This document shows positions 11,456 through 22,108 of a stretch of DNA of 64,000 nucleotides, piece after piece. The position numbers were made by a program, and so were the translations under genes. Within the stretch, counting starts at the first letter, position 1; each line of letters begins with the position of its first letter. The stretch is from Macrotis lagotis (taxonomy: Eukaryota; Chordata; Mammalia; Peramelemorphia; Peramelidae). The stretch covers positions 465,300,867-465,364,866 of the forward strand of contig NC_133666.1 of NCBI RefSeq assembly GCF_037893015.1, given 5' to 3'. Below the pieces are notes generated by a model. That model saw only the letters and a program-made list of their open reading frames with translations, made no database searches and was not told the origin of the DNA.

Positions 11456-12052
11456 AGATGAACTGGAAGGCATACATGACTATCAGGGATAAAAAAAAAA
11501 AAAGAAAATCTTCATTTAATTTCCTTGGTTGTTTTTATTGATAATTCCTATGAAATGACTGATATTTTAAGGAATGTCTTGTGCTTCCCACAAAGAATAA
11601 AATCTATCAGATTTGACTTCTGACTAAACTTTCCTCTTACAGTCTCTTATAAGGCGAGGGTCTACAGCCCTGACTTTGGAAGGTGGATGGCTCAATATAC
11701 TCTTCTTTAGTTATTACAAGGATATTGACTCAGTATTCTCTTCTATATTTATTACAAAATTGAGGGTGGCCACAGGCCACTTTTTATTTTCTAAAATTGA
11801 CAGATTTTTTTTTCCTGGAGCACTATAGAGTTTCATTTATTGCAACGGTTTTCTTAGAGTAGTACGAAGTTCAGCACTGCAGGGAAACTATGAAGGAACC
11901 AGAGGATTCCTTTCAATTTATCCCTGCCCCATTTATCCAAGTTTGTACAGAAGCATAATATTGTATTGTTACCTAATCATTCATATTTGGAGTGAACTTC
12001 ATCTCCTAGGAGGCTGCTTTCCAATATCTCACATATATTGGCCAGAAGGAGG

Positions 12053-12056
<4 letters not shown>
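11456..12056. other. PTPRM upstream flank, nothing recognised
   Basis: AT-rich with A- and T-runs near 11490 and 11805. No gene or repeat supported. Confidence 0.4.

Positions 12057-12106
<50 letters not shown>
12057..12106 (+). repeat. (GA)n microsatellite upstream of PTPRM
   Basis: About 25 GA units preceded by GGAGGGAGGGAG. GA tracts upstream of promoters can bind GAGA-type or MAZ-like factors; here this is only a possibility. Confidence 0.95.
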
Positions 12107-12109
<3 letters not shown>

Positions 12110-12639
12110 GAAAAGAAAGCAAGCTGCATTCCTATCTGTATGGAAGGTTTCAGAATTCCCGAATTCCTTGACTGCTGACCCCCCTGCTATGGATCTGATT
12201 GCTCTGGTGCCAGGCTGCCTTGGGCAAACAGCGCTGTGCAAACTGGCAGGAGCTTTCGGAACACCTACACGTTCTCACTGCCAAATCTGATCGCGATCCA
12301 TAGCGCTATCGGACCAAGGTAGGGCAGAAAAGGAAGGGTGCCTTGTCTTCTTAGGGGTCTCATCAGTGCTCGGAGTGAGCTGGAGGTTTCTCCCCAGGGA
12401 CGGGTGGCACTTGCTTGGCTCAATTACTCCCCTAGCAGGATAACAATGACAGGTATTTCCGCACGCACTGGTCTCAGGCTGTCTAAAACCCAAGCTCCGG
12501 GAGCCGAATGTTGGGAGTCTGGTTGTTTTTGCTCTGTTGTAACCGGGCATTTGAGTTCAAAGCTAATCTCTATTTGATTCTCTGAAGATGTTATGCTCTT
12601 GGTGGATTCTCTTCCCCATTGCATCCTTCTGAGCACCTC
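12107..12639. other. Promoter-distal upstream region, repeat-free
   Basis: Moderate GC, no repeat recognised, adjoining the CpG island. Overlapping open frames on both strands carry no recognisable domain and look compositional. Confidence 0.45.
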
Positions 12640-13242
12640 CGTAGTGGGGAAGAGGGAGGAGGTGCCCCCGCACCCCGGCGGACCACAGCAAAAGTCTCCT
12701 CTAGCTTGCGTGTTTCTGTTTGCCACCCCTGCTGTAGGGGATGTGGAGCCTCTAACTTTTTGGGTAAAGCTTCCATCTCTTACTAAGTGTGCAGAGAGGG
12801 TCCTGAGGCACAGTGCCTCCAGGGTGGGCTGCCCGCGACAGGATTTGGGAACCCCGGGCCCCTCTACTCTCATTTGGCTTCAGAAAGTGTAGCTTCCTGT
12901 GACCCGGGAGGCACTGCACAGCTTCTCCCCGAAGCCAGCTGCAAAAATAGAAAACGGAGGGGGAGGCAGGAAAAAGGAAAAGAGGGGTGGAAAATGCATT
13001 TCCCCGCGCTTCTGCGGCGCGCGAGGCTCGCAGGCGGCCCCAGCAGCAGCTGCTCCGGCCTCTGAGATCCCCAGACAGCGGCGCTCCCGGAGCGCCCTTG
13101 GAGAGCGCGGCGCGGCGAGGGAGGGCACGGCCCGGGTCCGGGGGGCGGCGGGGGAGCCCGGCCCCGGTCCTGTCCGGCCCGGCCCGGCCCGGTCCGCACA
13201 CGCCCTCTAGCGGGGCAGCCGCGGCGCCGGCGAGCCTGGGCG

Positions 13243-13250
13243 TGACGTGG
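13243..13250 (+). promoter_or_regulatory. CRE-like half site TGACGTGG
   Basis: TGACGTGG in the CpG island matches a CREB/ATF half site (TGACG) overlapping an E-box-like ACGTGG. Its position about 560 bases before the start codon fits a proximal promoter. It is a single short motif, so function is conjectural. Confidence 0.35.
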
Positions 13251-13432
13251 GAGCTCTCTTTAGCCTGCCTGCCGGGGGCACCGCGAGTCAGTTGGGGGAG
13301 AAAGAGGCAAGAGCGGACGGAGCGGAGCCCCGGCAGCTCAGCGCCCCGGGAGGCGAGGGGCGCCGGCGCGCAGCGGGAGCTCTCCGGGGCCCGAACCGCA
13401 GGAGCGGCGGGCTGTGGGGGGGAGCGCCAAGA

Positions 13433-13456
13433 GCCACGGCCACGGCCACGGCCACG
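13433..13456 (+). repeat. Four perfect GCCACG hexamers in PTPRM leader
   Basis: Four uninterrupted copies of GCCACG, followed by GCGG. The tract lies in the presumed 5' untranslated region and could vary in copy number. Confidence 0.9.
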
Positions 13457-13581
13457 GCGGGCGCCTCCGCCGCGGCCAGAATCCCGAGCGGAGGAACCCA
13501 GGGAAAGGCGCAGGAGCTGCTGGAGGCAGCCGCGGGGAGGCTTTGGGCACCCCGACTGCAAGAAGAGCAAAGAAGCCATCT

Positions 13582-13593
13582 GGGGGGGGGGGG
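13582..13593 (+). repeat. G12 homopolymer in PTPRM leader
   Basis: Twelve consecutive G. Together with nearby G-runs (GGGG at 13601-13604 region) it could contribute to a G-quadruplex in DNA or RNA, and it may be a sequencing-error hotspot. Confidence 0.85.
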
Positions 13594-13741
13594 TGGCTGG
13601 GGCAGGGGGAGAGGTCTGAGGACCCTCTCTACCCCTTGCCCCGGGAGGCTCCAGAGTTTCGGACTTCTGCAACTGTTGCCACTTTTCTCTTTCCCTCCTT
13701 TCTCTCTCTTCAAACAAGCCACCCCCACGTCCCGTTTCACA

Positions 13742-13752
13742 CCCCCCCCCCC
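13742..13752 (+). repeat. C11 homopolymer just before PTPRM start
   Basis: Eleven consecutive C, about 60 bases upstream of the start codon. It is complementary to the G12 run 150 bases earlier. Confidence 0.85.
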
Positions 13753-13810
13753 ACCCTGATCTACCCCAGCCCCGGGCAGCTTTTGGTGGGCCCAGCCTGG
13801 AATCAGAAAA

Positions 13811-13883
13811 ATGGGGCGCGTTGGAACTTGGCTGGCGACTTTGCTTGGACTTTTGCTAACTGCCGGAGGGGAGACATTCTCAG
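13811..13883 (+). CDS. PTPRM: PTPRM coding exon 1 (signal peptide), partial gene
   Basis: First coding exon of receptor-type tyrosine-protein phosphatase mu, a homophilic cell-adhesion receptor of the R2B class (MAM, Ig, four fibronectin III repeats, one membrane span, two cytoplasmic phosphatase domains). Seen: 24 codons plus one base, beginning MGRVGTWLATLLGLLLTAGG and followed by ETFS. The hydrophobic core LATLLGLLLTA is a typical signal peptide. By recall, human PTPRM starts MRGLGTCLATLAGLLLTAAG then ETFSG, which gives 18 of 24 residues identical, with cleavage expected before ETFS. The start is well supported: A at -3 and G at +4, an in-frame TGA 54 bases upstream at 13757-13759, and no ATG anywhere between 12997 and 13810. 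The exon ends CAG|GTAAGG in phase 1, as expected for this gene. The rest of the protein lies beyond the window. Other R2B members (PTPRK, PTPRT, PTPRU) have different signal peptides as I recall them. Confidence 0.93.
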
Positions 13884-13889
13884 GTAAGG
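13884..13889 (+). other. PTPRM: Splice donor of PTPRM exon 1
   Basis: GTAAGG directly follows CAG, giving a near-consensus U1 site (CAG|GTAAGG). It interrupts the glycine codon after ETFS in phase 1. Confidence 0.9.
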
Positions 13890-13974
13890 AAAGCTCTTGT
13901 TTCTTTTTTTTGGTGTTTGGATTTTTGTTGTTATTTTTTCCTTGAGTCTCGGAGCTTGAGGACTGGAGTTCAAA

Positions 13975-13976
<2 letters not shown>

Positions 13977-14022
<46 letters not shown>
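13977..14022 (+). repeat. (GT)n microsatellite just inside intron 1
   Basis: About 23 GT units beginning about 94 bases after the exon 1 donor. In the transcript this is a (GU)n tract, a class of sequence known to bind TDP-43 and CELF proteins. Confidence 0.9.
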
Positions 14023-14024
<2 letters not shown>

Positions 14025-14940
14025 GGGGGACAACCCTTGAGTAGTCTGCAGTTTCCGGAAGAGTTGGAGAATGGGGGAGTTGAGTGCTTCAGCTGGGGGA
14101 GGGAGGGAGCAAGGCGAAGCTCCGGGCATGATGCCTTTTCCGTTAGACGGGCTGGGTTGAGCTTGTGGAGGAAAGGAAGGAGAGGAGGAGTTGGGGAGGC
14201 AAACTTGAGAGTCTCCGGCCCTAGCCGAGCCTCCCCCAAACAAGGACCCTCTTCCCTGGAGCACCTTGTCCCTCCCCTCCTCTCCCTCAAAGACACTGAG
14301 GTGGCACTGCTTCCGAAACACAAACAACCAAAACTTTTCTTTTTTTTTCTTTGTTTTTTTCTTAAGGGAAAAGTTTGGTATTGCAAAGAGGAGGCCATTG
14401 GGGGTTAAGTTTATGTGCGTTCGCCTCTGATCTCAGTGCACACTGTCTGGGGCAAGAGTCGCTCCGACTTACTGGGCTGGCGGCACGCTTTGCTCAGCTG
14501 GGATTTGGCAGCCAGCTGGCGGCTGCTGGGGGTGGGGGGTGGGGAACCAAGTCGCTCCCTCCGCCCCCTTCCCCGGGCCCCGATCAGCATCGGGCAAGAC
14601 TGCTGCCGCGTGTCGGCCTTGGGAAAGGAAAACGGAAACTTCATCTCTCCCAGAGAGGGTTGGAAATCTCCCGGAGTCTGTAAAGCCCGCAGACACCCAC
14701 CCAACTCCCTCCCTCACTCCCCCCAGACTCGAGGAGGCAGCAGCATAGAGGACTGCTTCCCCCTTTCACCATTCTCTTCTGCCCCATCTTCCAGTTAAAT
14801 GGTGTTTCAGTATCCAGATGACAGCTGACCTATGTCAGGGTATACTGACCCTGATCCCCCAAGGAACTTCCTAGCTGGGAGGAGAGCAGGATACTGCCTA
14901 CCGTTACTATGCAGGCTGACCTGCGTATAGGTATATATGA

Positions 14941-14941
<1 letters not shown>
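14023..14941. other. GC-moderate intron start, no repeat recognised
   Basis: Shore of the CpG island, with G-rich clusters near 14520-14545 and several open frames that look compositional. No exon signal or known repeat was recognised. It may hold promoter-proximal regulatory sequence. Confidence 0.5.
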
Positions 14942-14985
<44 letters not shown>

Positions 14986-14992
14986 GAGAGAG
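14942..14992 (+). repeat. (CA)n followed by short (GA)n
   Basis: 20 CA units at 14942-14981, then TAGAGAGAGAGA. Confidence 0.95.
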
Positions 14993-16449
14993 AATCCAGT
15001 CCTGTATTTATATAGAGAGAGACCTAACCTCTAGAGATCATCCAGGAGTTCCTGGTGGAAGCTTTTGGATTGACTTAGTTTCAAATGTCATTTACATTTA
15101 TCTTATAAAGTATCCCAAGCTAAATATACACACACAGTAACACTTATGTTTTGTGCTACATCTTTCCTCCTTTTGCTCTCTTTTTCCTCCAACTCCCCAT
15201 AGAAAAATCCATGATGGATATTTGGAACTTTGATTTCCAAAGGTTTATAAGTTTAAGTGATGGATTCGAATAAGTTTAAGTGGCAGATATTCATAATTTT
15301 GCTTTTTAAAAAAATTCTCATGGAGGCAACTTCAGTCCTCATTAAGCACATTTATAGCAATTGCAGACATCTGGGCTTCTTTGCATCACTGACCTTTTGG
15401 AGACTACTAGTCAAGTTTGCTGAGAGTTGGTCTCTAATGCACATTGCTGATATGAAGTCAGTTCTCTTTACCATAGTTGGCAGTCAAGGAAAAGTTGTAG
15501 CTGAGTTTGAGGGAGTTTTGCTGATATGTGCTTTCTTTTCCTTCAAAAACCAAAACAACCTTTCCCCAATTTTCCAACCTACTTAGTCTATATAGTCAAA
15601 TATACTATTTCTAAGTGTCTTTACTTAACATCCTGATCATTGTAGACATTATGATGGCATATAACAGGAGGATACAGAGGCATGCTGTTGGGAACTGATG
15701 CAAAGTTCTGTTCAGCATTCTTGACCATGAAGTTACCCAGTTAATGTATCATGAAAGTCACCAGCTACATTACTGTTTGAAGCTTAGTGTGTAAATTACA
15801 GAGGGCTTTTTCTTTATTAAGATCCATAATTTCCCTCTTGTGATTTGTTTAAAGTTATGCTACAGCACATGCAAGTTGAGTGGATTTTAAAAATTGGATG
15901 CATTAAAAGCGTTGCTATTTATGTAACATTCAGGTTTTTTTTTTTTTAAGTGGCCACCACTGTCAGTTTTCCTTCCTTGATTTGTACCTCAAATAAGTAC
16001 CTTAAACTGAAATAACCTCTGAGCAACCATTTTGGAGAAGTATTTTTTTATTTTTACTTTTTAAGAATTGTTATCTTTAAATATTCTTTTGTGATTTAAT
16101 GACTATGTATTATATTTGTTGACATTAAGCTTTGTTGCGAAAGCCAGAATTTTCCTTGAATATTTTGGAATGAATTAAAAGCTGAGATGGAACATAGCTT
16201 AAATGTATATGAGTAATGCCATGGTTCTCTTTGAGAATGAAAGATAAACATCAACATAGTTGTATGTATGTATACGCTATACGCATATACTTAAAGTGAA
16301 GATGTTGAACTATAAAAATGATTTTATTTCTACTTTCTTAAGATATATTTTATTTTGAATGCTTTTAGCACTTTGGATAGTAATGCCCTTTGAATTAGTT
16401 TATTGGTATACCATCTAGTGCTTTGGAGAAGCCAGGTATATTTGTTGCA
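14993..16449. other. PTPRM: Repeat-poor intron 1 stretch
   Basis: No SINE or LINE was recognised. A 109-codon open frame at 15257-15586 has no recognisable domain. Lack of young repeats close to the first exon is compatible with intronic regulatory sequence, but nothing specific can be named. Confidence 0.4.
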
Positions 16450-16640
16450 TTATAGATTTGAGCTAGAAATTATTTTTAGACAACATCTAGTCCAACTTTG
16501 TTCTTCTACAAAGGAGGAAATTAAGTTTTGGAGACATCTAGTGACTTGTCCAAAGTCACACAGGTAGCAAGTAGTTGACTCAGAATTTGAACCCAACTCT
16601 TTTGACTTGAATTTCAGTTCTTTTCCCAGGATGTCATGTT
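16450..16640 (-). mobile_element. MIR-type SINE
   Basis: Antisense: 'caaaggaggaaattaagttt', 'gtgacttgtccaaagtcaca', then a degenerate B box. Confidence 0.6.
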
Positions 16641-16740
16641 TTGGGGGGAAATCAGTGAAGAGGACCATCATCTTGAATTTTTGATGGACCAAAATTTTAT
16701 TTCAAAATTTTGTCTCAAATGTTATAGCTGACTGCTTTCC

Positions 16741-16860
16741 ACCACAAATAGACATGAATTGTTGAGGGCAGAACTTGTACCTCACACATGTTTCTATGTT
16801 CTGCAGCACCTGCTACATAGTTTCTTGCACATAGTAGGTGCTCAATAAAAATAAATAATA
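16741..16860 (+). mobile_element. L2-like 3'-end fragment
   Basis: 'agcacctgctacatagttt' and 'cacatagtaggtgctcaata' are L2-type 3' phrases. Confidence 0.6.
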
Positions 16861-17159
16861 ACCTCTAAATGCTTTAAAGGTTATTCAGATTTTACAATGA
16901 CTAAAGGAGATGAAGGGGGCGGGAAATAATTTTTCAAGCTATGCTTTGTTAATAATTATATTTTCATCTAAAATGAATTCTTATTTATTTTATTCATTTT
17001 AATTTATATATTTTATTATTTTACTTATTTATTACTTTATTATTTCATTTTATTATCAGATCTTATTTGATGTACTTGATAATATATAGCAGTACTTAAA
17101 CTTGTAAATGTTTGGAAAACTCATTCTATGGAACTAAGATTTCAGAATGGGAACTTTAT
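16861..17159. other. AT-rich intron stretch
   Basis: Contains TTTA/TTAT-rich low-complexity sequence at 16980-17060. Nothing else recognised. Confidence 0.5.
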
Positions 17160-17319
17160 TTTATTTTTATTTTTTTAGGTTTTTGCAGGGCAAATGGGGT
17201 TAAGTGGCTTACCCAGGCCACACATCTAGGTAATTATTAAGTGTCTGAGGCTGGATTTGAACTCAGGTACTCCTGACTCCAGGGCCAGTGCTCTATCCAC
17301 TATGCCATCTAGCTTCCTC
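17160..17319 (-). mobile_element. WSINE1-like SINE
   Basis: Antisense, starting with a T-rich tail and 'ttttttaggtttttgcaggg', then 'aagtgtctgaggctggattt' and 'tgccatctagcttcc'. Confidence 0.87.
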
Positions 17320-18034
17320 TGAACATTTTTTTAATCAAGCTTCCATGACATCTGAAATCAGCTGGATATTCATCCAGAAATGATAAAGATGAAATTTTAG
17401 ATTAATTCCTGAGATCATCTCTCAAATGATAGAACAGATTTTTTTTCATAATGATAAGGTAAAACACACCAATTTTTTTTTAAAAAATTATAATTTTGAT
17501 CTATTAAGAAGCTGTTTCATATAAATATTTTACTTTTAGAAGACTTTTCATGGTACCCTACTATGTTTGGTTCCCCAAGTTTTTGATAATCTTTAAAAAA
17601 AGATTCCCGAAAGTGTATACAGTCAAAGAGTAAGGGCTGAATAGAAATTCTTCTGCTTTTATGTGAAATTCTATTTTACAGATTGAGAAAATCAAATAGT
17701 TGGCAAATAGTTGGTAAAATATTTCTCTTTGACACAATGCTTTTATTTCAAAGTTAGAGGTTCTGTCTATTCTGGATGTCTATTGTTAAATCTATTAGCT
17801 AGTAAGACTGATTTGTTGAACTTTATCAAATAAAGAGAGAAACCATTGTTTTTAGCAATAGCATTTTGAGAATATCTATACATTCTATAGCACTGAAGAT
17901 TTCTAGAAAAAAATTGATAATGTAAATGTCACTTTATAGTTACACAGTTTTTTCTCAATTTAAAAGAATTATTCTAAACAATGATTTTTGACATATATCT
18001 CAAATCCTTTAAATTCTGAATATGATACAATAAT
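17320..18034. other. Intron stretch, nothing recognised
   Basis: AT-rich; no gene or known repeat. Confidence 0.4.
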
Positions 18035-18165
18035 TCTTCGGTTAAGGGTGTGACCTAGGGTCAAGTCTTTTAATCTCCTTGGGCCTCAGAGCTCTTATCT
18101 TTTACATGAGAGTTCTGAACAATCTGGGCTTTGAGGTATCTTCCAATTCTAGCGCTCTGAAAGAA
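18035..18165 (+). mobile_element. MIR-type SINE fragment
   Basis: 'ctccttgggcctcagagct' and 'tcttccaattctagcgctct' correspond to the MIR core and its 3' part. Confidence 0.5.
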
Positions 18166-18364
18166 GTTAGTTTGTTATAATTTAGACATTTTATGATAAC
18201 TTTTGCAAAAGTAAGTGCTGTCATATAAATTTTTTCTCAGTGTAATGAGAGAAAATTCCAATAATCTATAGGAAATGACATAATGTGGGATTGTCAGTAA
18301 TAGTGAGGAAATGTATTATAAATTATTATGAATAATAACAAAAGATCTCATGTGCTTTTTCTTA

Positions 18365-18545
18365 ATGAATCCTGACCTTGTGGAAGGGTAGGTTATGTAA
18401 ATCTGAAGAATCAGTAAATTGAGTTTTGGACAGATGAGTGACTTCCCATGGTCACAGGACTAGTAAGTGTTGTCCTTAGATCAGTTGTCCTACAAGTAGG
18501 TCCTCAGACACCCAAAGTGACCTTTCTACTCTATGACAATCCTGT
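18365..18545 (-). mobile_element. MIR-type SINE fragment
   Basis: Antisense 'gatgagtgacttcccatggt' and 'cacaggactagtaagtg'. Confidence 0.5.
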
Positions 18546-18756
18546 TTCCCTTTTATTGTTTGTTTCACTTCTACCCAGTCATCATGATTGAGACATTGGG
18601 ATACAAATTATATGGAGGAAGAAAAATTTAAGTTTAGGGGCTGAATATTTCATCCAATAAATGGAAATGTTGCTAGTTTATCAGAATTGTCATAACATGG
18701 CTATTGGTACAAATAAAGTATTAAAACTTTTAAATTAATTCTAAGGATTATATAAT

Positions 18757-18930
18757 TTAGAACTGGAGGGAGGTCAGAAAGTGACCTAGTTTAATCTGCT
18801 CCTTTTGCAGATTTGGAAACTGAGGCCCAGAGAGATTAAGGCACTGGTCAAGACTCATTCTGGTATTAAGAGCCCCAGTATTTGAACCCAGATTATCTGA
18901 CTCCAAATCCCACACACCACTGTACACTTT
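18757..18930 (-). mobile_element. MIR-type SINE
   Basis: Antisense 'gatttggaaactgaggccca', 'gagagattaaggc', then 'atttgaacccagattatctg'. Better preserved than its neighbours. Confidence 0.7.
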
Positions 18931-19361
18931 GGAAAAGGACTTCCTTTAAAACTATCCTTAGTATTTTAAGACATGCTAAAGCCTCAAGAAAAATTATTAG
19001 CCTGTTTAAAAACTGTCAGTGATTTCAAATTTTGGAAACAGGAAAAAAAAAAACAAAGAAAGGATCTCATAAGAAAGCAAACCCCTTTTCACTTAAATTT
19101 CTGTATTGCATAGATTCTTCAACCAAGTCAACAAAAAACCCGAGTAGCAAAACAGCATAAAGAGGAGATTGGTGTTAGGGTGTGGAAGAGGAAACTTTTA
19201 GTCATTCACTTCCTTAGAACTGTAGCTATGTCTGTGGATACCACAGCTAAAGCTAAGGCATAATTAAGGGAGAGAACAAAAAGGAAGGAAATAGATGGAT
19301 AGAAGATGGGAGATGAGTGATTAAAAAAATCTGTAATAGATGTGGTAGAAAATAGCATAAA

Positions 19362-19510
19362 ACTGTTAGAAAAAACTTTATAAATGTTGTCTCATTTGAT
19401 TCTCACATCAACCCTGGGAGATAAGTGGGATATGCAGAATAATTTTCATTTGATTTAGGCCTCATGAAACTCCAAAGCAGAGTTTGATTCCACCATGATC
19501 ATTTAGTGAC
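19362..19510 (-). mobile_element. MIR/CORE-SINE-type fragment
   Basis: 'tcatttgattctcacatcaa' and 'ccctgggagataagtggga' resemble the antisense 3' half of MIR-family SINEs. Confidence 0.5.
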
Positions 19511-19629
19511 ACCAGTTAATATTTCATTTAAGTGAATATTGTTTGCAACACACTAAGTGCTGGAACTTTGTAGATGATATTAGTAGTTTGAGTCAAATAG
19601 GATTTAGTTCCAAAACCAGTATCATCATC

Positions 19630-19830
19630 GTGGTTGTTCAGTCATTTTCAGTTTTCTTGGCAAAATTACTGGAATAGCTTGTCATTTCCTTCTCCAGCTC
19701 ACTTTCCAGATGAGGAAATTGAGACAAATAGGGTTTAGTGACTTGCCCAGGGTCACAAAGCTAGTAGGTGTCTCAGGACAGATTTGAATAAAAGAAAGTG
19801 ACTCTATTCATTGTGCCACCTAACTGTCCC
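19630..19830 (-). mobile_element. MAR1-like SINE
   Basis: Antisense tail 'ggttgttcagtcattttca', 'tcatttccttctccagctca', 'acttgcccagggtcacaaag', tRNA part 'gccacctaactgtccc'. Confidence 0.82.
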
Positions 19831-21139
19831 TACCATAGCATCTCCCCATTAAAGAAATGGCTTCAGATGAAGTAATGATAAAATAATGATAAAATTCATT
19901 CATTCAGCTCTTAACTTTTGAGCTAAAACCACTCAAACAGTAAAGAAAAACACGGTGATTTTACTGCCATGAATGCTGATCTTCTGGACTTTCCTAAGCC
20001 ATCACTTGTGACAGATGATGTAATAATAACCTTATCTGGAGAAGATATCAGATTATTACAGGCTTTAGTTAGTGCTTAAAATGAGAAAGAAATTGTTTTC
20101 TATCTGCTATCAATATCTGCTAATATAATTGTAGCCATAACATTGATGGTAATAATTTTAAATTGTGACTGAGGTGATAGAGATTTATTTAATATATCAT
20201 GCTTACTTGTTCATATTCTTTAGCAAGCTAATGATAAAACCTTTCAAAAAAGTCAGAATGTATTTTAAAGTCTATATATTAGTAATTTTTAGAAACCTTC
20301 AAACCAGTGATCTTTTTTAGTAGAGAAATGGGAAATTATACTCACAATTGAAATTATATTGTACAACTATGAATTTTTGTTGTTTGTATTTTATAGTTAG
20401 CTTTTATTTTCATTAATATTTTTATATCTGTTCTATATAATGATAACATATATAAAATAGAATTGTTTTTTCTATAGTCGATCAGAGTGTCTTTTTTCTA
20501 ATTTTTAATTAAATGGAAGTATGGTTTCACTGAACAGATTCTTTAAAAGTTTAATTCTAATTCTAATTATGATTATGATTATTATTATTGTTATTATCAT
20601 TATTATTTAGACTTGCTTCCCTTCAAACACAGCTAGCAGTTGAATCCCTATTCCTCCTGCTGTGATCTGCTGCTGATCACTAGGTGTAGCTGCATCTCCA
20701 AATCCACCACTCTAAGCCAAGAAATACATGGTATTATATATACACAGAGCTTACTGGGCTAGGTTCACTTGCAGTCCAAGGAATGTAAAGTATTTAGTAT
20801 TTTCTTAACCATATAATATCTCAATCTGCTTGCATGACTGTCTTTGAGGGAATATAAATTTTAACTCTTTATTGCACAATAATTGACCAGATTATGGCGA
20901 AGTTCAGATTTTCGAATAGCACATTGGCGTGACTGGTATTGGACTACTAGAATTTTTTTTTGACATTTGATATGTTGCTGATGGTTTATATATAGCAGTT
21001 GTAACTGGGAGGGATAATATAGGTTTGCCAACTAAGTGAGGTTACATGTTAACCTCAATTAGTCTGGCCTGTAGTGTGCCCGAGCAAAATTCAAGTAATG
21101 CCTGGCTATTTTAAAACACATTAAGCTTTTCTTGTATTC
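19831..21139. other. Intron stretch, mostly unique
   Basis: Short (ATT)n-like sequence at 20565-20612. 20620-20960 is repeat-free and of more balanced composition. No exon supported. Confidence 0.4.
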
Positions 21140-21192
21140 ATTTAAACTTAGACTCATTCAACCATTATTTAAGGGTCTACACTGTGCTGAGC

Positions 21193-21194
<2 letters not shown>

Positions 21195-21245
<51 letters not shown>
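21195..21245 (+). repeat. (TG)n microsatellite
   Basis: About 25 TG units. Confidence 0.95.
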
Positions 21246-21246
<1 letters not shown>

Positions 21247-21278
21247 GGGTGAGGATGGTGAAAAGTTATGAATAAGAC

Positions 21279-21532
21279 ATGATTGTTGTTGCTCAATTGT
21301 TTCACTATTTTCTGATTCTTCCTGACCCCATTTGGTGTTTTATTAGCATAGGTATTGCAGGGGTTAATTTTACAGGTAATTTTACAACTGAGGAAACTGA
21401 AGCAAACAGGGAGAAGTGTCTTCTCCAGAATCACACAGCTAGTAAGAACGTGAGGCCAGATTTTGAACTCAGGGAGGAGAGTCTTCCTGACTCCAGACTC
21501 CACATTCTATCCACTGGACCACCTAGCCTCCC
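21279..21532 (-). mobile_element. MAR1-like SINE
   Basis: Antisense: 'gattgttgttgctcaattgt' tail, 'ctgaggaaactgaagcaaac', 'tcacacagctagtaagaac', tRNA end 'ggaccacctagcctcccc'. Confidence 0.85.
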
Positions 21533-22092
21533 CATTACCATTCTTTATAGGGGAGGTTAGAGCAGTATAAACTTCCATACTTAGCATATTTGTGATAGAG
21601 ATGTGAGCACTAGCAGTAAAATTCATAATCTCTCCAAGCTTCCTTGTAGTTTGAGGTTCTTGACTATTTCTTCTCATAAATTTCCTTTAAGTCCCCACCA
21701 ATGTGCTTACTCTAACTAGTTAGACAAGAACATCCTAGTTCAAGTAAAGGCATTCATTTAATGATATAGCATAGTTATAAAAATAAGAACAAAACATTTT
21801 ATTTTTTTATTTGAGCCCACTCATATAAATACTGAGACTGAGGCTGTCATGGAGTTGTAATTAATCAACAAGTATTTAATAATTGCATGATATATGTTTT
21901 ACTATGTGCTGTGATCCATTCATGTTTTCAAAAAGCTTATATTCAAATGTAAAGACTATATATAAGTATCATACATATATGCATACATGTATATACAGAT
22001 ACATACATGCAATGAGTACTGGGTAAACTGTTTGGGAATGAAAGAGGGCATTAGTGACTGGGAGTTCAGGAAAGGTTTAATATAGAAAGTTT

Positions 22093-22108
22093 CAATTGAA
22101 CAGAATTT
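22093..22108 (+). repeat. Target-site duplication, left copy
   Basis: CAATTGAACAGAATTT, identical to 22796-22811. Confidence 0.95.

Larger units (their letters stand above)
12640..13660. promoter_or_regulatory. PTPRM: CpG island: PTPRM promoter and 5' leader
   Basis: Very GC- and CpG-rich stretch ending about 150 bases before the PTPRM start codon, in a window that is otherwise AT-rich. It contains GC-box-like sequence (GGGGGCGGCGGGGG at 13141-13154), three GGCCC pentamers near 13176-13190, and no TATA box in a convincing position. This is the usual architecture of a broad CpG-island promoter. The transcription start cannot be set from sequence alone; much of 13200-13810 is probably 5' untranslated region. 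Long open frames on both strands here are a by-product of base composition. Confidence 0.8.

Noticed and set aside
12752..13717. 321-codon open frame on the minus strand across the CpG island, with other long frames of 150-210 codons
   Set aside because: GC-rich DNA lacks stop codons. The proteins are Pro/Ala/Arg/Gly-rich with no domain, and the frames overlap on both strands. A divergent non-coding transcript is possible but unsupported.
13803..14327. 174-codon minus-strand frame over exon 1 and the GT tract
   Set aside because: It contains a polyHT run from the microsatellite and overlaps the PTPRM coding exon in antisense, with no homology.
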